Source: Treponema sp.
Lineage (GTDB): Bacteria; Spirochaetota; Spirochaetia; Treponematales; Treponemataceae
Assembly (NCBI GenBank): GCA_017938365.1
Contig: JAGBBT010000056.1
Coordinates: forward strand, 1-64,000
DNA length: 64,000 nucleotides
Direction of reading: 5' to 3'
Under the pieces are notes generated by a model. That model saw only the letters and a program-made list of their open reading frames with translations, was not told where the DNA came from and did not search any database. Of the stretch, positions 43,221-52,780 are shown piece after piece. Each line of letters starts with the position of its first letter. The stretch's first letter is position 1. The position numbers and the translations under genes are program-made.

Positions 43221-44747
43221 TTATCTAGCATATTCAATGATTCTTGTTTCACGGATCATTGTTAACTTAATTCTTCCTGGATAACGAAGATCTGTTTCAA
43301 TCTGTTTTGCTATCTTCTGTGCAAGTTCCTTTACTTCTCCGTCAGGAATTTTTTCATTATTTACAAGTATTCTTAATTCTCGACCAGCTTGAATAGCATA
43401 AGCTTTTTCAACACCTGCAAACTTTTCTGCAATTTCCTCAAGATTTTCAAGACGTTTTATATAATTATCAACAGTCTCTTTTCTAGCACCAGGTCTTGCT
43501 GCCGAAATCGCATCTGCAATCTGAACAATAATAGCTTCTAATGTTATTGCCTCAACATCTCCATGATGGGCCGCAATAGCATTAATTACTTTTGGATCTT
43601 CTCCCATTTTTCGTGCCATATCAGCACCAACTTCAGCATGGTTCTGATCACTATCATTCTCAGCACCTTTTCCAATGTCATGTAAAAGGGCAGCTCGCTT
43701 TGCAAGCTCCTTATTAACTCCTATTTCAGAAGCAAGAAGACTCGCTATTTCTGCAACTTCTCTTGAATGAGTAAGAACATTCTGACCATAACTAGTTCTA
43801 TAATATAATCGACCTAAGGCTCTTACACCATCTTGTCCCATATTATGGATTCCTAAGTCAAATAAAACCTTCTCACCTTCTTCATAAATTTTCTGTTGTA
43901 TTTCTCTTGTAACTTTTTGAACAACTTCTTCAATTCTTGCAGGATGAATTCTACCGTCAGTTACAAGTCTTTCCAAAGACTGTTTTGCAATTTCCTTTCT
44001 AACAGGATCAAAACAACTTATTACAACAGCTTCAGGAGTATCATCAATAATTATATCAACCCCAGTCAATGTTTCTAAGGTTCTGATATTTCTTCCTTCA
44101 CGACCAATAATACGACCTTTCATCTCATCACTAGGCAAAGATACAGTTGCAACAGTAATATCACTTGTTGTTTCCGTAGCTAATCTTTGGATAGTTTCAA
44201 CAAGAATTTCCTGTGCTTTTTTTTCTGCTGAAAGCTGTGCTTCTTGTTCAATTTTGTTTAATAAAGCTTGAGCATCATGCTTTGCATCATTTTCAAGATT
44301 CTTTATGATGAGTTCCTTTGCCTCTTGAGCAGATAAACCAGAAATTCTCTCAAGTTCTTTACGATAAGTTTCTTCCTGAATCGAAATTTGCTCTTCTCGC
44401 TTAGACATAGCTAAATCACGTTCTGCAAATTCCTGCTCTTTTTTCTCAATTTCAGCACTTTTCTTATCAATTAACTCTTCTTTTTTAGTTACACGAGCTT
44501 CGTAAACTTGAATTTCTCTACGACGATCTCGATTCTCTCGCTCCTGTTGATTGCGTTCGCGAATGAGTTGATCTTTTGCTTCTAACAAATATTCTTTTTT
44601 CTGAGCTTCAGCTTCCTTTACTGCATCCTGTTTTACACGTTCTGCTTTTTGCTCTGCTGAAGATAGTTGAAATTTGGCATATAACCAACGAATAATCCAT
44701 CCTAGAACAATACCAGCAAGAGGGAGTAATATGAATTTTATATCCAT
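43221..44747 (-). CDS. rny: Ribonuclease Y
   Basis: An endoribonuclease that starts mRNA decay at the membrane. The 508-residue protein has an N-terminal helix anchor (about 5-22), a long charged coiled coil (about 25-190), a KH RNA-binding domain (MKGRIIGREGRNIRTLETLTG), and an HD domain with the metal motif ALLHDIGKG and HHGDVE. The ATG at 44747 has AAGGAGA before it and is preferred to the upstream frame opening. It is monocistronic, with a clear promoter and a leader of about 86 nt containing a hairpin, which may feed back on its own expression. Confidence 0.95.
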   Translation of the reverse strand: MDIKFILLPLAGIVLGWIIRWLYAKFQLSSAEQKAERVKQDAVKEAEAQKKEYLLEAKDQLIRERNQQERENRDRRREIQVYEARVTKKEELIDKKSAEIEKKEQEFAERDLAMSKREEQISIQEETYRKELERISGLSAQEAKELIIKNLENDAKHDAQALLNKIEQEAQLSAEKKAQEILVETIQRLATETTSDITVATVSLPSDEMKGRIIGREGRNIRTLETLTGVDIIIDDTPEAVVISCFDPVRKEIAKQSLERLVTDGRIHPARIEEVVQKVTREIQQKIYEEGEKVLFDLGIHNMGQDGVRALGRLYYRTSYGQNVLTHSREVAEIASLLASEIGVNKELAKRAALLHDIGKGAENDSDQNHAEVGADMARKMGEDPKVINAIAAHHGDVEAITLEAIIVQIADAISAARPGARKETVDNYIKRLENLEEIAEKFAGVEKAYAIQAGRELRILVNNEKIPDGEVKELAQKIAKQIETDLRYPGRIKLTMIRETRIIEYAR

Positions 44748-44782
44748 AAAAACATCTCCTTGCATATATTTAGTAAAGAACA

Positions 44783-44811
44783 TAAGTTTCCAAAATCTAT
44801 ATTGAAACTTA
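44783..44811 (-). promoter_or_regulatory. Inverted repeat in the rny leader
   Basis: TAAGTTTC (44783-44790) and GAAACTTA (44804-44811), 8-bp arms with a 13-nt loop, inside the predicted 5' UTR. It is not followed by a T-run, so it is not a terminator. It could be an RNase target or a protein site. Confidence 0.4.
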
Positions 44812-44839
44812 CGATAACATTCCTAATATTACACCCTTT

Positions 44840-44868
44840 ATAATATATTATCAGTTTTGTATTGTCAA
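44840..44868 (-). promoter_or_regulatory. rny promoter
   Basis: On the minus strand: perfect TTGACA (44863-44868), a 17-base spacer, TATTAT (44840-44845). The predicted start is near 44833, giving a leader of about 86 nt, in contrast with the near-leaderless genes elsewhere in the window. Confidence 0.7.
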
Positions 44869-44918
44869 ACAGAAACTATATATCTAAATCAAATACAAGG
44901 AAATATAAATCTTTATCA

Positions 44919-46346
44919 CTAAAAATCAATTGAATTTAAATATCGTTGTTGAAAATCTGGAACAGCTGCTAAATTTATTTGATACGCATTCTTTGCAATT
45001 TCTATTGATTTTCTTCTTAAAACTTTTGAAAATAACAACGCAGAAGCTCCAGCTAATGCAGCATTACCTAACGAAACACATCTTCTTTCTAATTCTGAAG
45101 GAATTAATCCAATTTCACAAGCTTCCGTTATATTTATATTGGAACCAAAGCCCCCTGCTAAACAAAATATTGGTAACGCAGGAGCTCTTTCAACCATATA
45201 CGCTAAACCTGTTTTTACAGCTGATTTAGCTAATTGCATATTACGAATATCCTGTTGAGACAAATACACTGCCGGAGTTAATTGGATACAAATAGAACCA
45301 TCACCTAATTTTGAAACAGATTTTTGAATTACACCATTTCTGTCAATATACTTATGTTTCAACAAAGTTGCACCAGCACTTATAAGCCCAGAACCACAAA
45401 TACCTTTCGCGTTCGTGTCACCAATTACATGACATACAAGATCACCATTATAAGAAATACTATCAATTGCCCCTTCAATCGAACTCATTCCGCAACTTAT
45501 ATTTGAAGCCTCAAAAGCCGGTCCTGCAGCAGCAGAAGTACACAATATTTTTGCAGCACTTTTTTCAGTTGCAGGAATAAACAAAGCAATTTCTGTATTA
45601 GTTCCTATATCAGCCAGCAATAAAGGAGATTTTACCGAAGTTTCCAAATTTTCTATATTATCAGAAATTCGTATAGGAGAAGGAAACCCCGCCGACAGCA
45701 TTGCACAAACTGTATCAGCTCCAATGAAAGCTCCAATACAAGGCGGAAAGAAAATAGGTGTTTCAGGCGGAATAACGCTAGTTTCATATAACTTTAATGT
45801 ATCTGGAGTTGGAGCATCTAAAACAACAGAATTTTCAATTACATTACCACTTCGTACATTTTCCCAATATGCAGAAAATCCAAATAATGTAGAAGGAGAA
45901 AATGGTGCAACAGATAATCCATCAACAGGAACAGCACAAACAAAACTGAGCATTGTCGTATTACCTGTAATTACAATTCTTTTTACTTCAGGTCTGATTC
46001 CACGAGCAAATTTAGTTGCAACCAAATTTACTACCTTTACAAACATTTTTTCTAATTGATTAATAATTGAATAATGTAATGCAGAAGAGCCACTTTCTAT
46101 AACTTGTGCAGAACCTAATAAAGGAGCCCTAGTAGCAAATGAAATTCTTCTAATAACATCATAACCATAACGAATCTGGGCATTTTTTTCAGCTACCGTT
46201 GCAAGACACTTTCTTGATTTTAACGACCAAGCACTAACAGCCACCGTAGAAGTACCAACATCTACAGCCAAACCAATTTCATTTGCAAAATCATGAGAAT
46301 CTTCTTCTGGAATATTTGGTACTACACCTTCAGTTTCAATCTGCAC
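44919..46346 (-). CDS. RACo-type ASKHA ATPase (DUF4445) lacking the ferredoxin domain
   Basis: A 475-residue protein like the ATPase part of RACo/RamA, which use ATP to drive re-reduction of cob(II)alamin in corrinoid proteins. Visible motifs: phosphate-1 GLAVDVGTSTVAVSAW, KNAQIRYGYDVIRRI, VITGNTTM, phosphate-2 LLADIGTNTEIALF, AAAGPAFE, GICGSGLIS, and adenosine FCLAGGFGSN. RACo has an N-terminal 2Fe-2S domain; here only about 25 residues precede the ATPase and no Cys cluster is seen. The start is probably the GTG at 46346, with GGAG before it, 16 nt after the radical SAM stop; a TTG at 46397 would overlap that gene. An electron-donor partner would be needed. Confidence 0.8.
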   Translation of the reverse strand: MQIETEGVVPNIPEEDSHDFANEIGLAVDVGTSTVAVSAWSLKSRKCLATVAEKNAQIRYGYDVIRRISFATRAPLLGSAQVIESGSSALHYSIINQLEKMFVKVVNLVATKFARGIRPEVKRIVITGNTTMLSFVCAVPVDGLSVAPFSPSTLFGFSAYWENVRSGNVIENSVVLDAPTPDTLKLYETSVIPPETPIFFPPCIGAFIGADTVCAMLSAGFPSPIRISDNIENLETSVKSPLLLADIGTNTEIALFIPATEKSAAKILCTSAAAGPAFEASNISCGMSSIEGAIDSISYNGDLVCHVIGDTNAKGICGSGLISAGATLLKHKYIDRNGVIQKSVSKLGDGSICIQLTPAVYLSQQDIRNMQLAKSAVKTGLAYMVERAPALPIFCLAGGFGSNINITEACEIGLIPSELERRCVSLGNAALAGASALLFSKVLRRKSIEIAKNAYQINLAAVPDFQQRYLNSIDF

Positions 46347-46362
46347 AAAAACTCCAATATTA

Positions 46363-48222
46363 TCAGTCTTTATACAGAATACACTCAGATTCCTCAAATC
46401 GCAAGTGAGTTTTAGAAAGAACTCCCAAAGATAGCGTTTTTTTATATAAAATTAGCAATTTTTCTCTATTATTTGACCATACAGGGCGACTTTCTAATGG
46501 ATTTATATAAAATTCTTCATACGCAGAATATGTAAAAGATTCTCTTGTAGAACGAATATTTGTAAATTTTTCAAGAGCATTTCTATGTGAATCTTTATCG
46601 TAATACCGAATGTACCAACTAGGATATGTTCCAGGTTTCTCTCGCCTAATAAAATCAAATCTCAATAATTCTTTAATAACTAAATATTCTTCAGGAAGTA
46701 AAGATCCAAGGCCACTTTTATAATGCATAGTATCTACTTCAGCATTATTTATAAAATCATAAAAATATTCAAACAAACTTGAAACTTTATGAGGCAAGCC
46801 ACTGTATTTTTTCGTTTTATAATACAATGCAAAATCTTCAAAAAAACTGAACATATCAATCTTATTATCATCAGCTAAGTTTAATAAATAATTCATTGTT
46901 ACAGAAAAATTTTGACTGTTATAAAAAGAATCAATTACTTCATCTAAATCCTTAAAATGCTGCATTTGAGAATAAGTAACCCACGGAGATTGCAAAACTT
47001 CATAAGGAGGAACTGATAACCATTTATAATCTTCATATTGATTTGCAAATTGCTCCATTAAAGTACCATGTAAAATTTTTAAAAAACCAAATTGCAACAT
47101 TTGAGGTCGTTGTAAAATTGTATAATTAAATGAATCCTTAAATTCTTTTGGACTTTCAAATGGAAGTCCTGCTATTAAATCTAAATGTACATGTATAGTT
47201 TTGGGAATTTTTGCAAGAATTTTTGATATTTTTGAGAAATCAGAATTCCGCCCAATCGCTTTTAATGTTTCCTTATTTGTTGTTTGAATTCCTATTTCAA
47301 ATTGCATCATTCCATAAGGAATATTTTTTATTAAATCCAAGGCTTTTTCTGACAAATATTCTACAGCAATTTCAAAATGAAAAGTTGTTTTTCCATTCCA
47401 ATGATTTTTTATAAAATTCCAAATTGATGTATATCTTTCTTCATTTAAATTAAAAGTTCTATCAACAAATTTTACCAATTTTACATTATTTTTCATAAAA
47501 AAAGTTAAATGCTTATAAACTTTTTCTAAAGACATAAATCTTACAGTTTTATCAACACTGGAAAGACAATATGAACACTTAAAAGGACATCCGCGAGAAG
47601 ATTCATAATATATTATTGAATAATCAGGACTAATATCCAATAAAAGATTTCCATCTTGATCAGAATAAGGAAAGATTAATTTATCTAAACTGTCAAAAAT
47701 GTCTCTTATTCCACCAAATGCTATGGAAGAATTATACTGTCGACTCCACACGCCTTTTATTTCTGATAATTTTTCAGATGCAATTCTTTTAAATTCGCTT
47801 CCATCTTCCTTTATTTGAGAAATAGAATCACAGACTTCCATATCTGTAAGTTCCCCTTCTCCAGTAACAATAAAATCTAAAGATTGCCTTTGCTTCAAAA
47901 TTGTTTCACAATCAAATGAAACTTCTGGTCCACCGACACCAACTAAACAATTTGGTAAAATTTTCTTTATTTCATCAATAACTTCAAAAACTAACAAACT
48001 ATTCCATATGTATGTGGAAAAAATAATTAAATCAGGTTTTTCTAAAATTATTCCCCGTAGAATTTTTATTAGTGGTTCGCTTATAGTGAAATTTTTTAGT
48101 ATAAGCTGATAATCATTTGAATAGAATTTTGAATTACTTTTTATATAGGCATCTATTGAGCGAATAGCCAAATTTACATGATTAAACCTAGAATTAATAC
48201 CGACAAAAACTATATTTTTCAT
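46363..48222 (-). CDS. B12-binding radical SAM protein (DUF4080 type)
   Basis: A 619-residue enzyme. About residues 1-140 form a cobalamin-binding Rossmann domain (VFVGINSRFNHVNLAIRSI, LIIFSTYIWNSLLVFEVI, VGVGGPEVSFD). About 195-420 form the radical SAM barrel with the 4Fe-4S motif CPFKCSYC after YESSRG, and FEIGIQTTNKETLKAIGR. The C-terminal 200 residues match the DUF4080 region seen in many such proteins, ending SYAEFYINPL-like. The reaction is unknown; family members act as methyltransferases or cyclases on unusual substrates. It is followed closely by the RACo-type ATPase, which could keep its cobalamin reduced. Confidence 0.88.
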   Translation of the reverse strand: MKNIVFVGINSRFNHVNLAIRSIDAYIKSNSKFYSNDYQLILKNFTISEPLIKILRGIILEKPDLIIFSTYIWNSLLVFEVIDEIKKILPNCLVGVGGPEVSFDCETILKQRQSLDFIVTGEGELTDMEVCDSISQIKEDGSEFKRIASEKLSEIKGVWSRQYNSSIAFGGIRDIFDSLDKLIFPYSDQDGNLLLDISPDYSIIYYESSRGCPFKCSYCLSSVDKTVRFMSLEKVYKHLTFFMKNNVKLVKFVDRTFNLNEERYTSIWNFIKNHWNGKTTFHFEIAVEYLSEKALDLIKNIPYGMMQFEIGIQTTNKETLKAIGRNSDFSKISKILAKIPKTIHVHLDLIAGLPFESPKEFKDSFNYTILQRPQMLQFGFLKILHGTLMEQFANQYEDYKWLSVPPYEVLQSPWVTYSQMQHFKDLDEVIDSFYNSQNFSVTMNYLLNLADDNKIDMFSFFEDFALYYKTKKYSGLPHKVSSLFEYFYDFINNAEVDTMHYKSGLGSLLPEEYLVIKELLRFDFIRREKPGTYPSWYIRYYDKDSHRNALEKFTNIRSTRESFTYSAYEEFYINPLESRPVWSNNREKLLILYKKTLSLGVLSKTHLRFEESECILYKD

Positions 48223-48224
48223 TT

Positions 48225-48788
48225 TTATTTTGAAGAAACTTTTACACTTACTGAAATAATATTATCCGACGAACCACCTCTAGGCATTCTTCTCCAACCC
48301 GCATTTATTAAGGGAGCCCATCCTTTCCTTTCAAATCCAAAATCATATCCTAAATTAAAAGAAAATCCATTACCGAATTTTGTACTATTTACATCTTCTT
48401 CTGCATTTTTAAAATTGTAGAAATCTGTTCTGCGTCCTAAACAATAATTAACTCCACATATTAAACCAGCAAAACCGGGATAAACACGAACACCTAAAAA
48501 TCCACAATAATCCCATAAATAAATGTAATTACCACCATGCCAATGGGCATCAAAGAGAGAATCTACCCCCAAAGCAAACTTAACAGAAGGTGCAACTGAA
48601 AACAAAAAACTACCACTTCCACTTAAGATAATCTGATTTGTATCATCAACTAAACTTATCAAATCTTTTGTTTTCTCATCTCCATAAAAAACAAATCCCG
48701 AACCAATTCCAAATTCAAAACTTGTTGCAGAAAAAGATTTAGAAACCATTATTAAAAGAAAACATAGTATTATCGTTATTTTTTTCAT
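48225..48788 (-). CDS. Small exported beta-rich protein, probable outer-membrane barrel
   Basis: A 187-residue protein with a signal peptide (cleavage near SFSA, about residue 21). The mature part is Gly- and aromatic-rich with alternating strands (FEFGIGSGFVFYGD, GFLGVRVYPGFAGLICGVNY, FSFNLGYDFGFERKGWAP) and ends with a strand, ISVSVKVSS. That suits an eight-stranded barrel, but the last residue is Lys, not Phe. I do not recognise a family. It precedes the radical SAM gene by 2 nt and may share its transcript. Confidence 0.65.
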   Translation of the reverse strand: MKKITIILCFLLIMVSKSFSATSFEFGIGSGFVFYGDEKTKDLISLVDDTNQIILSGSGSFLFSVAPSVKFALGVDSLFDAHWHGGNYIYLWDYCGFLGVRVYPGFAGLICGVNYCLGRRTDFYNFKNAEEDVNSTKFGNGFSFNLGYDFGFERKGWAPLINAGWRRMPRGGSSDNIISVSVKVSSK

Positions 48789-48918
48789 AATTGACTCCAT
48801 AATTCATAGAAATCACAAACAAACATTTTCAAAAGCCAATTATATCTTTTTTTATCAGCAAAATGGAAGTAGATTTTTCTATATACAATTAATATCTATA
48901 TAACCTTTTTTTTATTTG

Positions 48919-48952
48919 AATGTTATATTATTAACATTAATTTTAAAATTAA
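48919..48952 (+). promoter_or_regulatory. Two palindromes upstream of the Gld-type ABC operon
   Basis: AATGTTA-N6-TAACATT (48919-48938) overlaps a perfect 16-bp palindrome TTAATTTTAAAATTAA (48937-48952), which ends just before the AAAGGA ribosome site. A TTGAAT at 48916-48921 may be a -35 box. The pair looks like an operator region; base composition alone makes AT-only palindromes commoner, so the first repeat is the stronger one. Confidence 0.4.
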
Positions 48953-48962
48953 AGGATTTCAT

Positions 48963-49895
48963 ATGATCGAAGTTTCTAATCTTTCTAAAAATTTTGGAAC
49001 ATTCAAAGCAGTAGATAACATAAGCTTTTCAATTCCTACAGGACAAATTATAGGATTACTAGGACCAAATGGTGCTGGCAAAAGTACAACAATGAGAATG
49101 GTGACGGGTTATTTAACCCCATCTTCAGGTTCCATAAAAATTGATGGTATAAACATCGAAGATGATTCTGTAAAATCAAAACAAAAAATCGGTTACATGC
49201 CAGAAAGTGCCCCTCTCTACGGAGAAATGATTGTCGAAGATTATTTAAATTACATTGCACAAATGCAAGGAGTAACATCAGAAACAAAAATTTATGATTT
49301 ATGCAAAGAATGTGGCTTAAAAGAAGTTATGCATAAAAATATTTCTGAATTAAGTCGCGGATACAAACAACGTGTAGGTTTAGCACATGCATTAATGAAC
49401 GATCCTGAAATATTAATATTAGATGAACCAACTAGTGGCTTAGACCCTAATCAAATTGGTGATGTAAGAAATTTAATTAAAGAAATAGGAAAAACAAGAA
49501 CAGTTATCATTTCTACACATATTTTAGGAGAAGTAGAAATGCTCTGTGATAGGGTAATAATTATCTCTGGAGGAAAAATTGTCGCCGACAATCCTACAAA
49601 AGAACTAAGAGAATTATATGGTAAAACAGCAAATTTAAATATTCAAGTTTCTGGATGTTCAAAAGCTGAATTTGAAAATACAATTTCAAAATTCGGATGT
49701 TCAATTTCATACGACACAGAAGAAACTATCAACAATCCTAAATTTTTAAAAGCGATAATTAATATAAATAACAAGGAAGAACTATGCCCTGAAATTGCAA
49801 AGGCAATTATAAATTCAAATTGGAACTTATATGAATTATCAATTCAAAAAAATAGTTTAGAAGATATTTTTCATATTCTTACAGAAGAAAATTAA
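48963..49895 (+). CDS. ABC transporter ATPase, GldA type
   Basis: A 310-residue ABC ATPase of the ABC-2 exporter class. Walker A is GPNGAGKST, signature LSRGYKQRVGLAHAL, Walker B ILILDEPTSGLDP, switch His in ISTHILGEVE. The signature has Arg in place of the usual second Gly (LSRGY), common in this subfamily. The C-terminal 80 residues are the variable domain of drug/GldA exporters. It forms an operon with the permease, GldG-like and DUF4340 genes. Such systems are widespread in spirochaetes and Bacteroidetes; the cargo is not known. Confidence 0.88.
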   Translation: MIEVSNLSKNFGTFKAVDNISFSIPTGQIIGLLGPNGAGKSTTMRMVTGYLTPSSGSIKIDGINIEDDSVKSKQKIGYMPESAPLYGEMIVEDYLNYIAQMQGVTSETKIYDLCKECGLKEVMHKNISELSRGYKQRVGLAHALMNDPEILILDEPTSGLDPNQIGDVRNLIKEIGKTRTVIISTHILGEVEMLCDRVIIISGGKIVADNPTKELRELYGKTANLNIQVSGCSKAEFENTISKFGCSISYDTEETINNPKFLKAIININNKEELCPEIAKAIINSNWNLYELSIQKNSLEDIFHILTEEN

Positions 49896-49927
49896 TACAA
49901 ATCAACCACTTACATATAGGAGTTTTT

Positions 49928-50650
49928 ATGAAAAAAAACAGCACAGTAATTACAATAATGAAAAGAGAGCTTTCAGCTTACTTCACAAGTCCGATTGCAT
50001 ATATTGTTACAGGACTTTTTGTTATAGCATCTGGAATTCTTTTTTTTAATACATTCTTTTTAATCAACAGAGCTGAATTAAGAAATTTCTTTGGAATGTT
50101 ACCTATTACACTTTCTTTTTTTATTCCAGCATTAACGATGAGATTATTTGCAGATGAAAAGAAATCAGGTTCCTTAGAAACCTTATTAACACTACCTGTA
50201 ACAGCATTTAATGTTGTCTTAGGAAAATTTCTAGCATCCTTTATAACTGGACTTACATTATTAATTCCTTCAATATTCTATGTAATAACTTGCTATATAT
50301 TTGGAAGTCCCGATATTGGACCAATTGTCGGTGGATATCTAGGAGCATTTTTCTTAATCGCAGCATTCAATTCAATTGGATTATTTGCAACAAGTGTAAC
50401 AAAAAATCAAATAATCGCTTTTTTTATTGCATTCTCAATTTGTATTCTTTTAACATTATTGAATCAATTAGCAATTTTTTTACCTTCATTTACAGTAAAA
50501 GTAGTAACCTACCTTTCTGCAATGACTCACTTTGAATCGATTTCACGGGGAATAATCGACTCAAGAGATTTAACATATTTTCTTTCAATTACAGCTTTAT
50601 TTTTTGGATTAACAGTACAAAGCATAAAACAAAACGGAAGTGGGAGATAA
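49928..50650 (+). CDS. ABC-2 type permease, GldF type
   Basis: A 240-residue inner-membrane permease with six predicted helices. The N-terminus ITIMKRELSAYFTSPIAYIV and the segment LTMRLFADEKKSGSLETLLTLPVT are characteristic of GldF-like ABC-2 permeases. It pairs with the ATPase upstream (32-nt gap, AGGAG before the ATG) and is followed 3 nt later by the GldG-like gene. Confidence 0.88.
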   Translation: MKKNSTVITIMKRELSAYFTSPIAYIVTGLFVIASGILFFNTFFLINRAELRNFFGMLPITLSFFIPALTMRLFADEKKSGSLETLLTLPVTAFNVVLGKFLASFITGLTLLIPSIFYVITCYIFGSPDIGPIVGGYLGAFFLIAAFNSIGLFATSVTKNQIIAFFIAFSICILLTLLNQLAIFLPSFTVKVVTYLSAMTHFESISRGIIDSRDLTYFLSITALFFGLTVQSIKQNGSGR

Positions 50651-50653
50651 AAC

Positions 50654-52708
50654 ATGAAAAAACTAATTAACTTTTTTAAAAGCTCAAAAAGCGACTTTTT
50701 TTTATTTATTATATTTTTGATTCTTCTAAATTTAGTTTTATCAAATTCATACTTTAGAATAGATTTAACTTCTCCTAAATCTTATTCTTTATCACAATCA
50801 AGTATTGAAACTGTTAAAACCTTAGAACAGCCATTATCAATTAAAGTTTTTTTTACAAAAAATCTTCCTTCACCATATTCTTCAATTGAGCAATATATCA
50901 AAGATATTTTAGTTGAATACAAAAACAAAGGAAATGAATATTTCAGTTGTGAATTTTTTGATATGAACAAAGAAGAAAATCAACAAATTGCAAGAAATTT
51001 TGGTTTAAGCCAAGTACAAATTCAAGAGATAAAAAACAATGAAATTGGATTTAAACAAGTATGGATGGGTCTTGCTGTTTCATATGCTGACAGAACAGAA
51101 CTTATCGACGGTTTAGATTCAGCAGATGGCTTAGAGTATAGACTTACAACTACAATGAAAAAACTAATTTCAACAACTTCTTCTTTAGCAGGTTTAAAAG
51201 GAAAAGTTAACTTAAAGTTATATGTAACAGAAAAACTTTCATCTTTTAAAATTGCAGGATTCGATATCTTAGAAAAAACAGTAAAAGAGGCCTATAAAAC
51301 TGTAAACAAAGAGAATATGAATCGTATCCATTTTGAAAAAATCGATCCTTCACAAGAAGACATTGCTGAAATTTCAGAAAAATATGGACTACAAACACTA
51401 AGTTGGAATTCAAAAGAACTGGGAAAGGGTGTTGGTATACTTGGTTTAGTATTAGAACATGAAGACAATTTCAGAATTATTCCTTTACAAATAAATCGCT
51501 CATTTTTTGGGCAAAATATGATTTCAGGTCTTGATACATTACAAACAGAAATAACGGAAAATCTGAAAAGCCTTATTTCAAAATCTGAAATACTTGGATA
51601 CATAACAGGTCATGAAGAATTAGATTTAAATGATACAAACTATGGAGCAGGTTTATTTAATAATTTAGTTTCTGACCATTATAAATTTCAATCTTTAAAT
51701 CTAAAAGATGAACATATACCTTCAAGCATAAAAACGATTGTTATAAACGGACCAAAATCAAAATTTGAAGATTCTGAATTATACAAAATTGATCAATTTC
51801 TAATGAAAGGTGGAAATATAGTCATTTTAGCCGATTCATTTAAAGAAAACATTCCACAAGGAGAAGCTGCATATTACCAAATGCCTACATACACACCTAT
51901 TGAATCTGGATTAGATAAACTATTATCGAAATACGGCATTTCAATTGAAAAGAACTATGTTTTAGATGAAAATTGCTATGTTAACAAAGATAACAGAACT
52001 GGTTCTACTCCTTATTATTTTGCACCTCTTCTACAAAAAAGTAATTTTGACAAGAAAAATGTAATTGTAAAAAATTTAGGATATGTTTGCATGTTTCTAA
52101 ATAGTTCTATTGATGTTTCAGAAGCTGAAACATCAGACTCTTGCAATGTAACAATTCTTGCAAAATCATCTCCAAAATCTTGGTTAATGAAAGATAGAAT
52201 CATGCCATTCCCTCAATTCATTTCTGTTCCAACAGATAAATCAGTTCAAAAAAGTGAAAATTTGGCCATTCTGGTTGAAGGAAAATTCGAAAGTGCTTAT
52301 GACAAAAATATTGAAGAATCATCTTCAGAAAAATCCCCAATTTCTATTTCTTCTCATTTGGAAAAAAGTATTCAAAATGGAAAAATATTTGTAACAGGAA
52401 GCTCTCGTCTTACAACAGCACAATTAATTGATAATACAGGACGACAACCAGTTGCTATTTTTTTAAGAAATACAATCGATTATATGAATGGAGAAACGGA
52501 TTTATGTTTAATGAGAACAAAGGGACTTTCATTAAATACATTAAAACTTAACTCAGGAATTTCTGTAACAATTGCGAAATATTTTAATCAAATCGGTTTA
52601 GTTGTCTTTATTATTTTAGGAGGAATTATTTCTTACATAAACATAAAAACTAAAAAAAATAAGATTAAACAAAAATATAATCCAAATGACGAAAGAGAAA
52701 TCCAATAA
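50654..52708 (+). CDS. GldG-like auxiliary protein of the ABC transporter
   Basis: A 684-residue protein with an N-terminal membrane helix (about 15-33), a large extracytoplasmic part, and a C-terminal helix (about 648-668). The N-terminal domain (RIDLTSPKSYSLSQSSIETVKTL, IKVFFTKNLPSPYSSIEQYIKDIL) and the central GYITGHEELDL and LMKGGNIVILADSF segments fit the ABC_transp_aux/GldG family. In Flavobacterium, GldG works with GldA and GldF in gliding; treponemes swim with periplasmic flagella, so the role must differ here. GGAGA precedes the ATG. Confidence 0.85.
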   Translation: MKKLINFFKSSKSDFFLFIIFLILLNLVLSNSYFRIDLTSPKSYSLSQSSIETVKTLEQPLSIKVFFTKNLPSPYSSIEQYIKDILVEYKNKGNEYFSCEFFDMNKEENQQIARNFGLSQVQIQEIKNNEIGFKQVWMGLAVSYADRTELIDGLDSADGLEYRLTTTMKKLISTTSSLAGLKGKVNLKLYVTEKLSSFKIAGFDILEKTVKEAYKTVNKENMNRIHFEKIDPSQEDIAEISEKYGLQTLSWNSKELGKGVGILGLVLEHEDNFRIIPLQINRSFFGQNMISGLDTLQTEITENLKSLISKSEILGYITGHEELDLNDTNYGAGLFNNLVSDHYKFQSLNLKDEHIPSSIKTIVINGPKSKFEDSELYKIDQFLMKGGNIVILADSFKENIPQGEAAYYQMPTYTPIESGLDKLLSKYGISIEKNYVLDENCYVNKDNRTGSTPYYFAPLLQKSNFDKKNVIVKNLGYVCMFLNSSIDVSEAETSDSCNVTILAKSSPKSWLMKDRIMPFPQFISVPTDKSVQKSENLAILVEGKFESAYDKNIEESSSEKSPISISSHLEKSIQNGKIFVTGSSRLTTAQLIDNTGRQPVAIFLRNTIDYMNGETDLCLMRTKGLSLNTLKLNSGISVTIAKYFNQIGLVVFIILGGIISYINIKTKKNKIKQKYNPNDEREIQ

Positions 52709-52780
52709 ATATGGTGTTTGCGTTGCAAAACTCTTTATTAAAACATTTGTAAAATTATCTACAAGATTATAGGAAACAAT

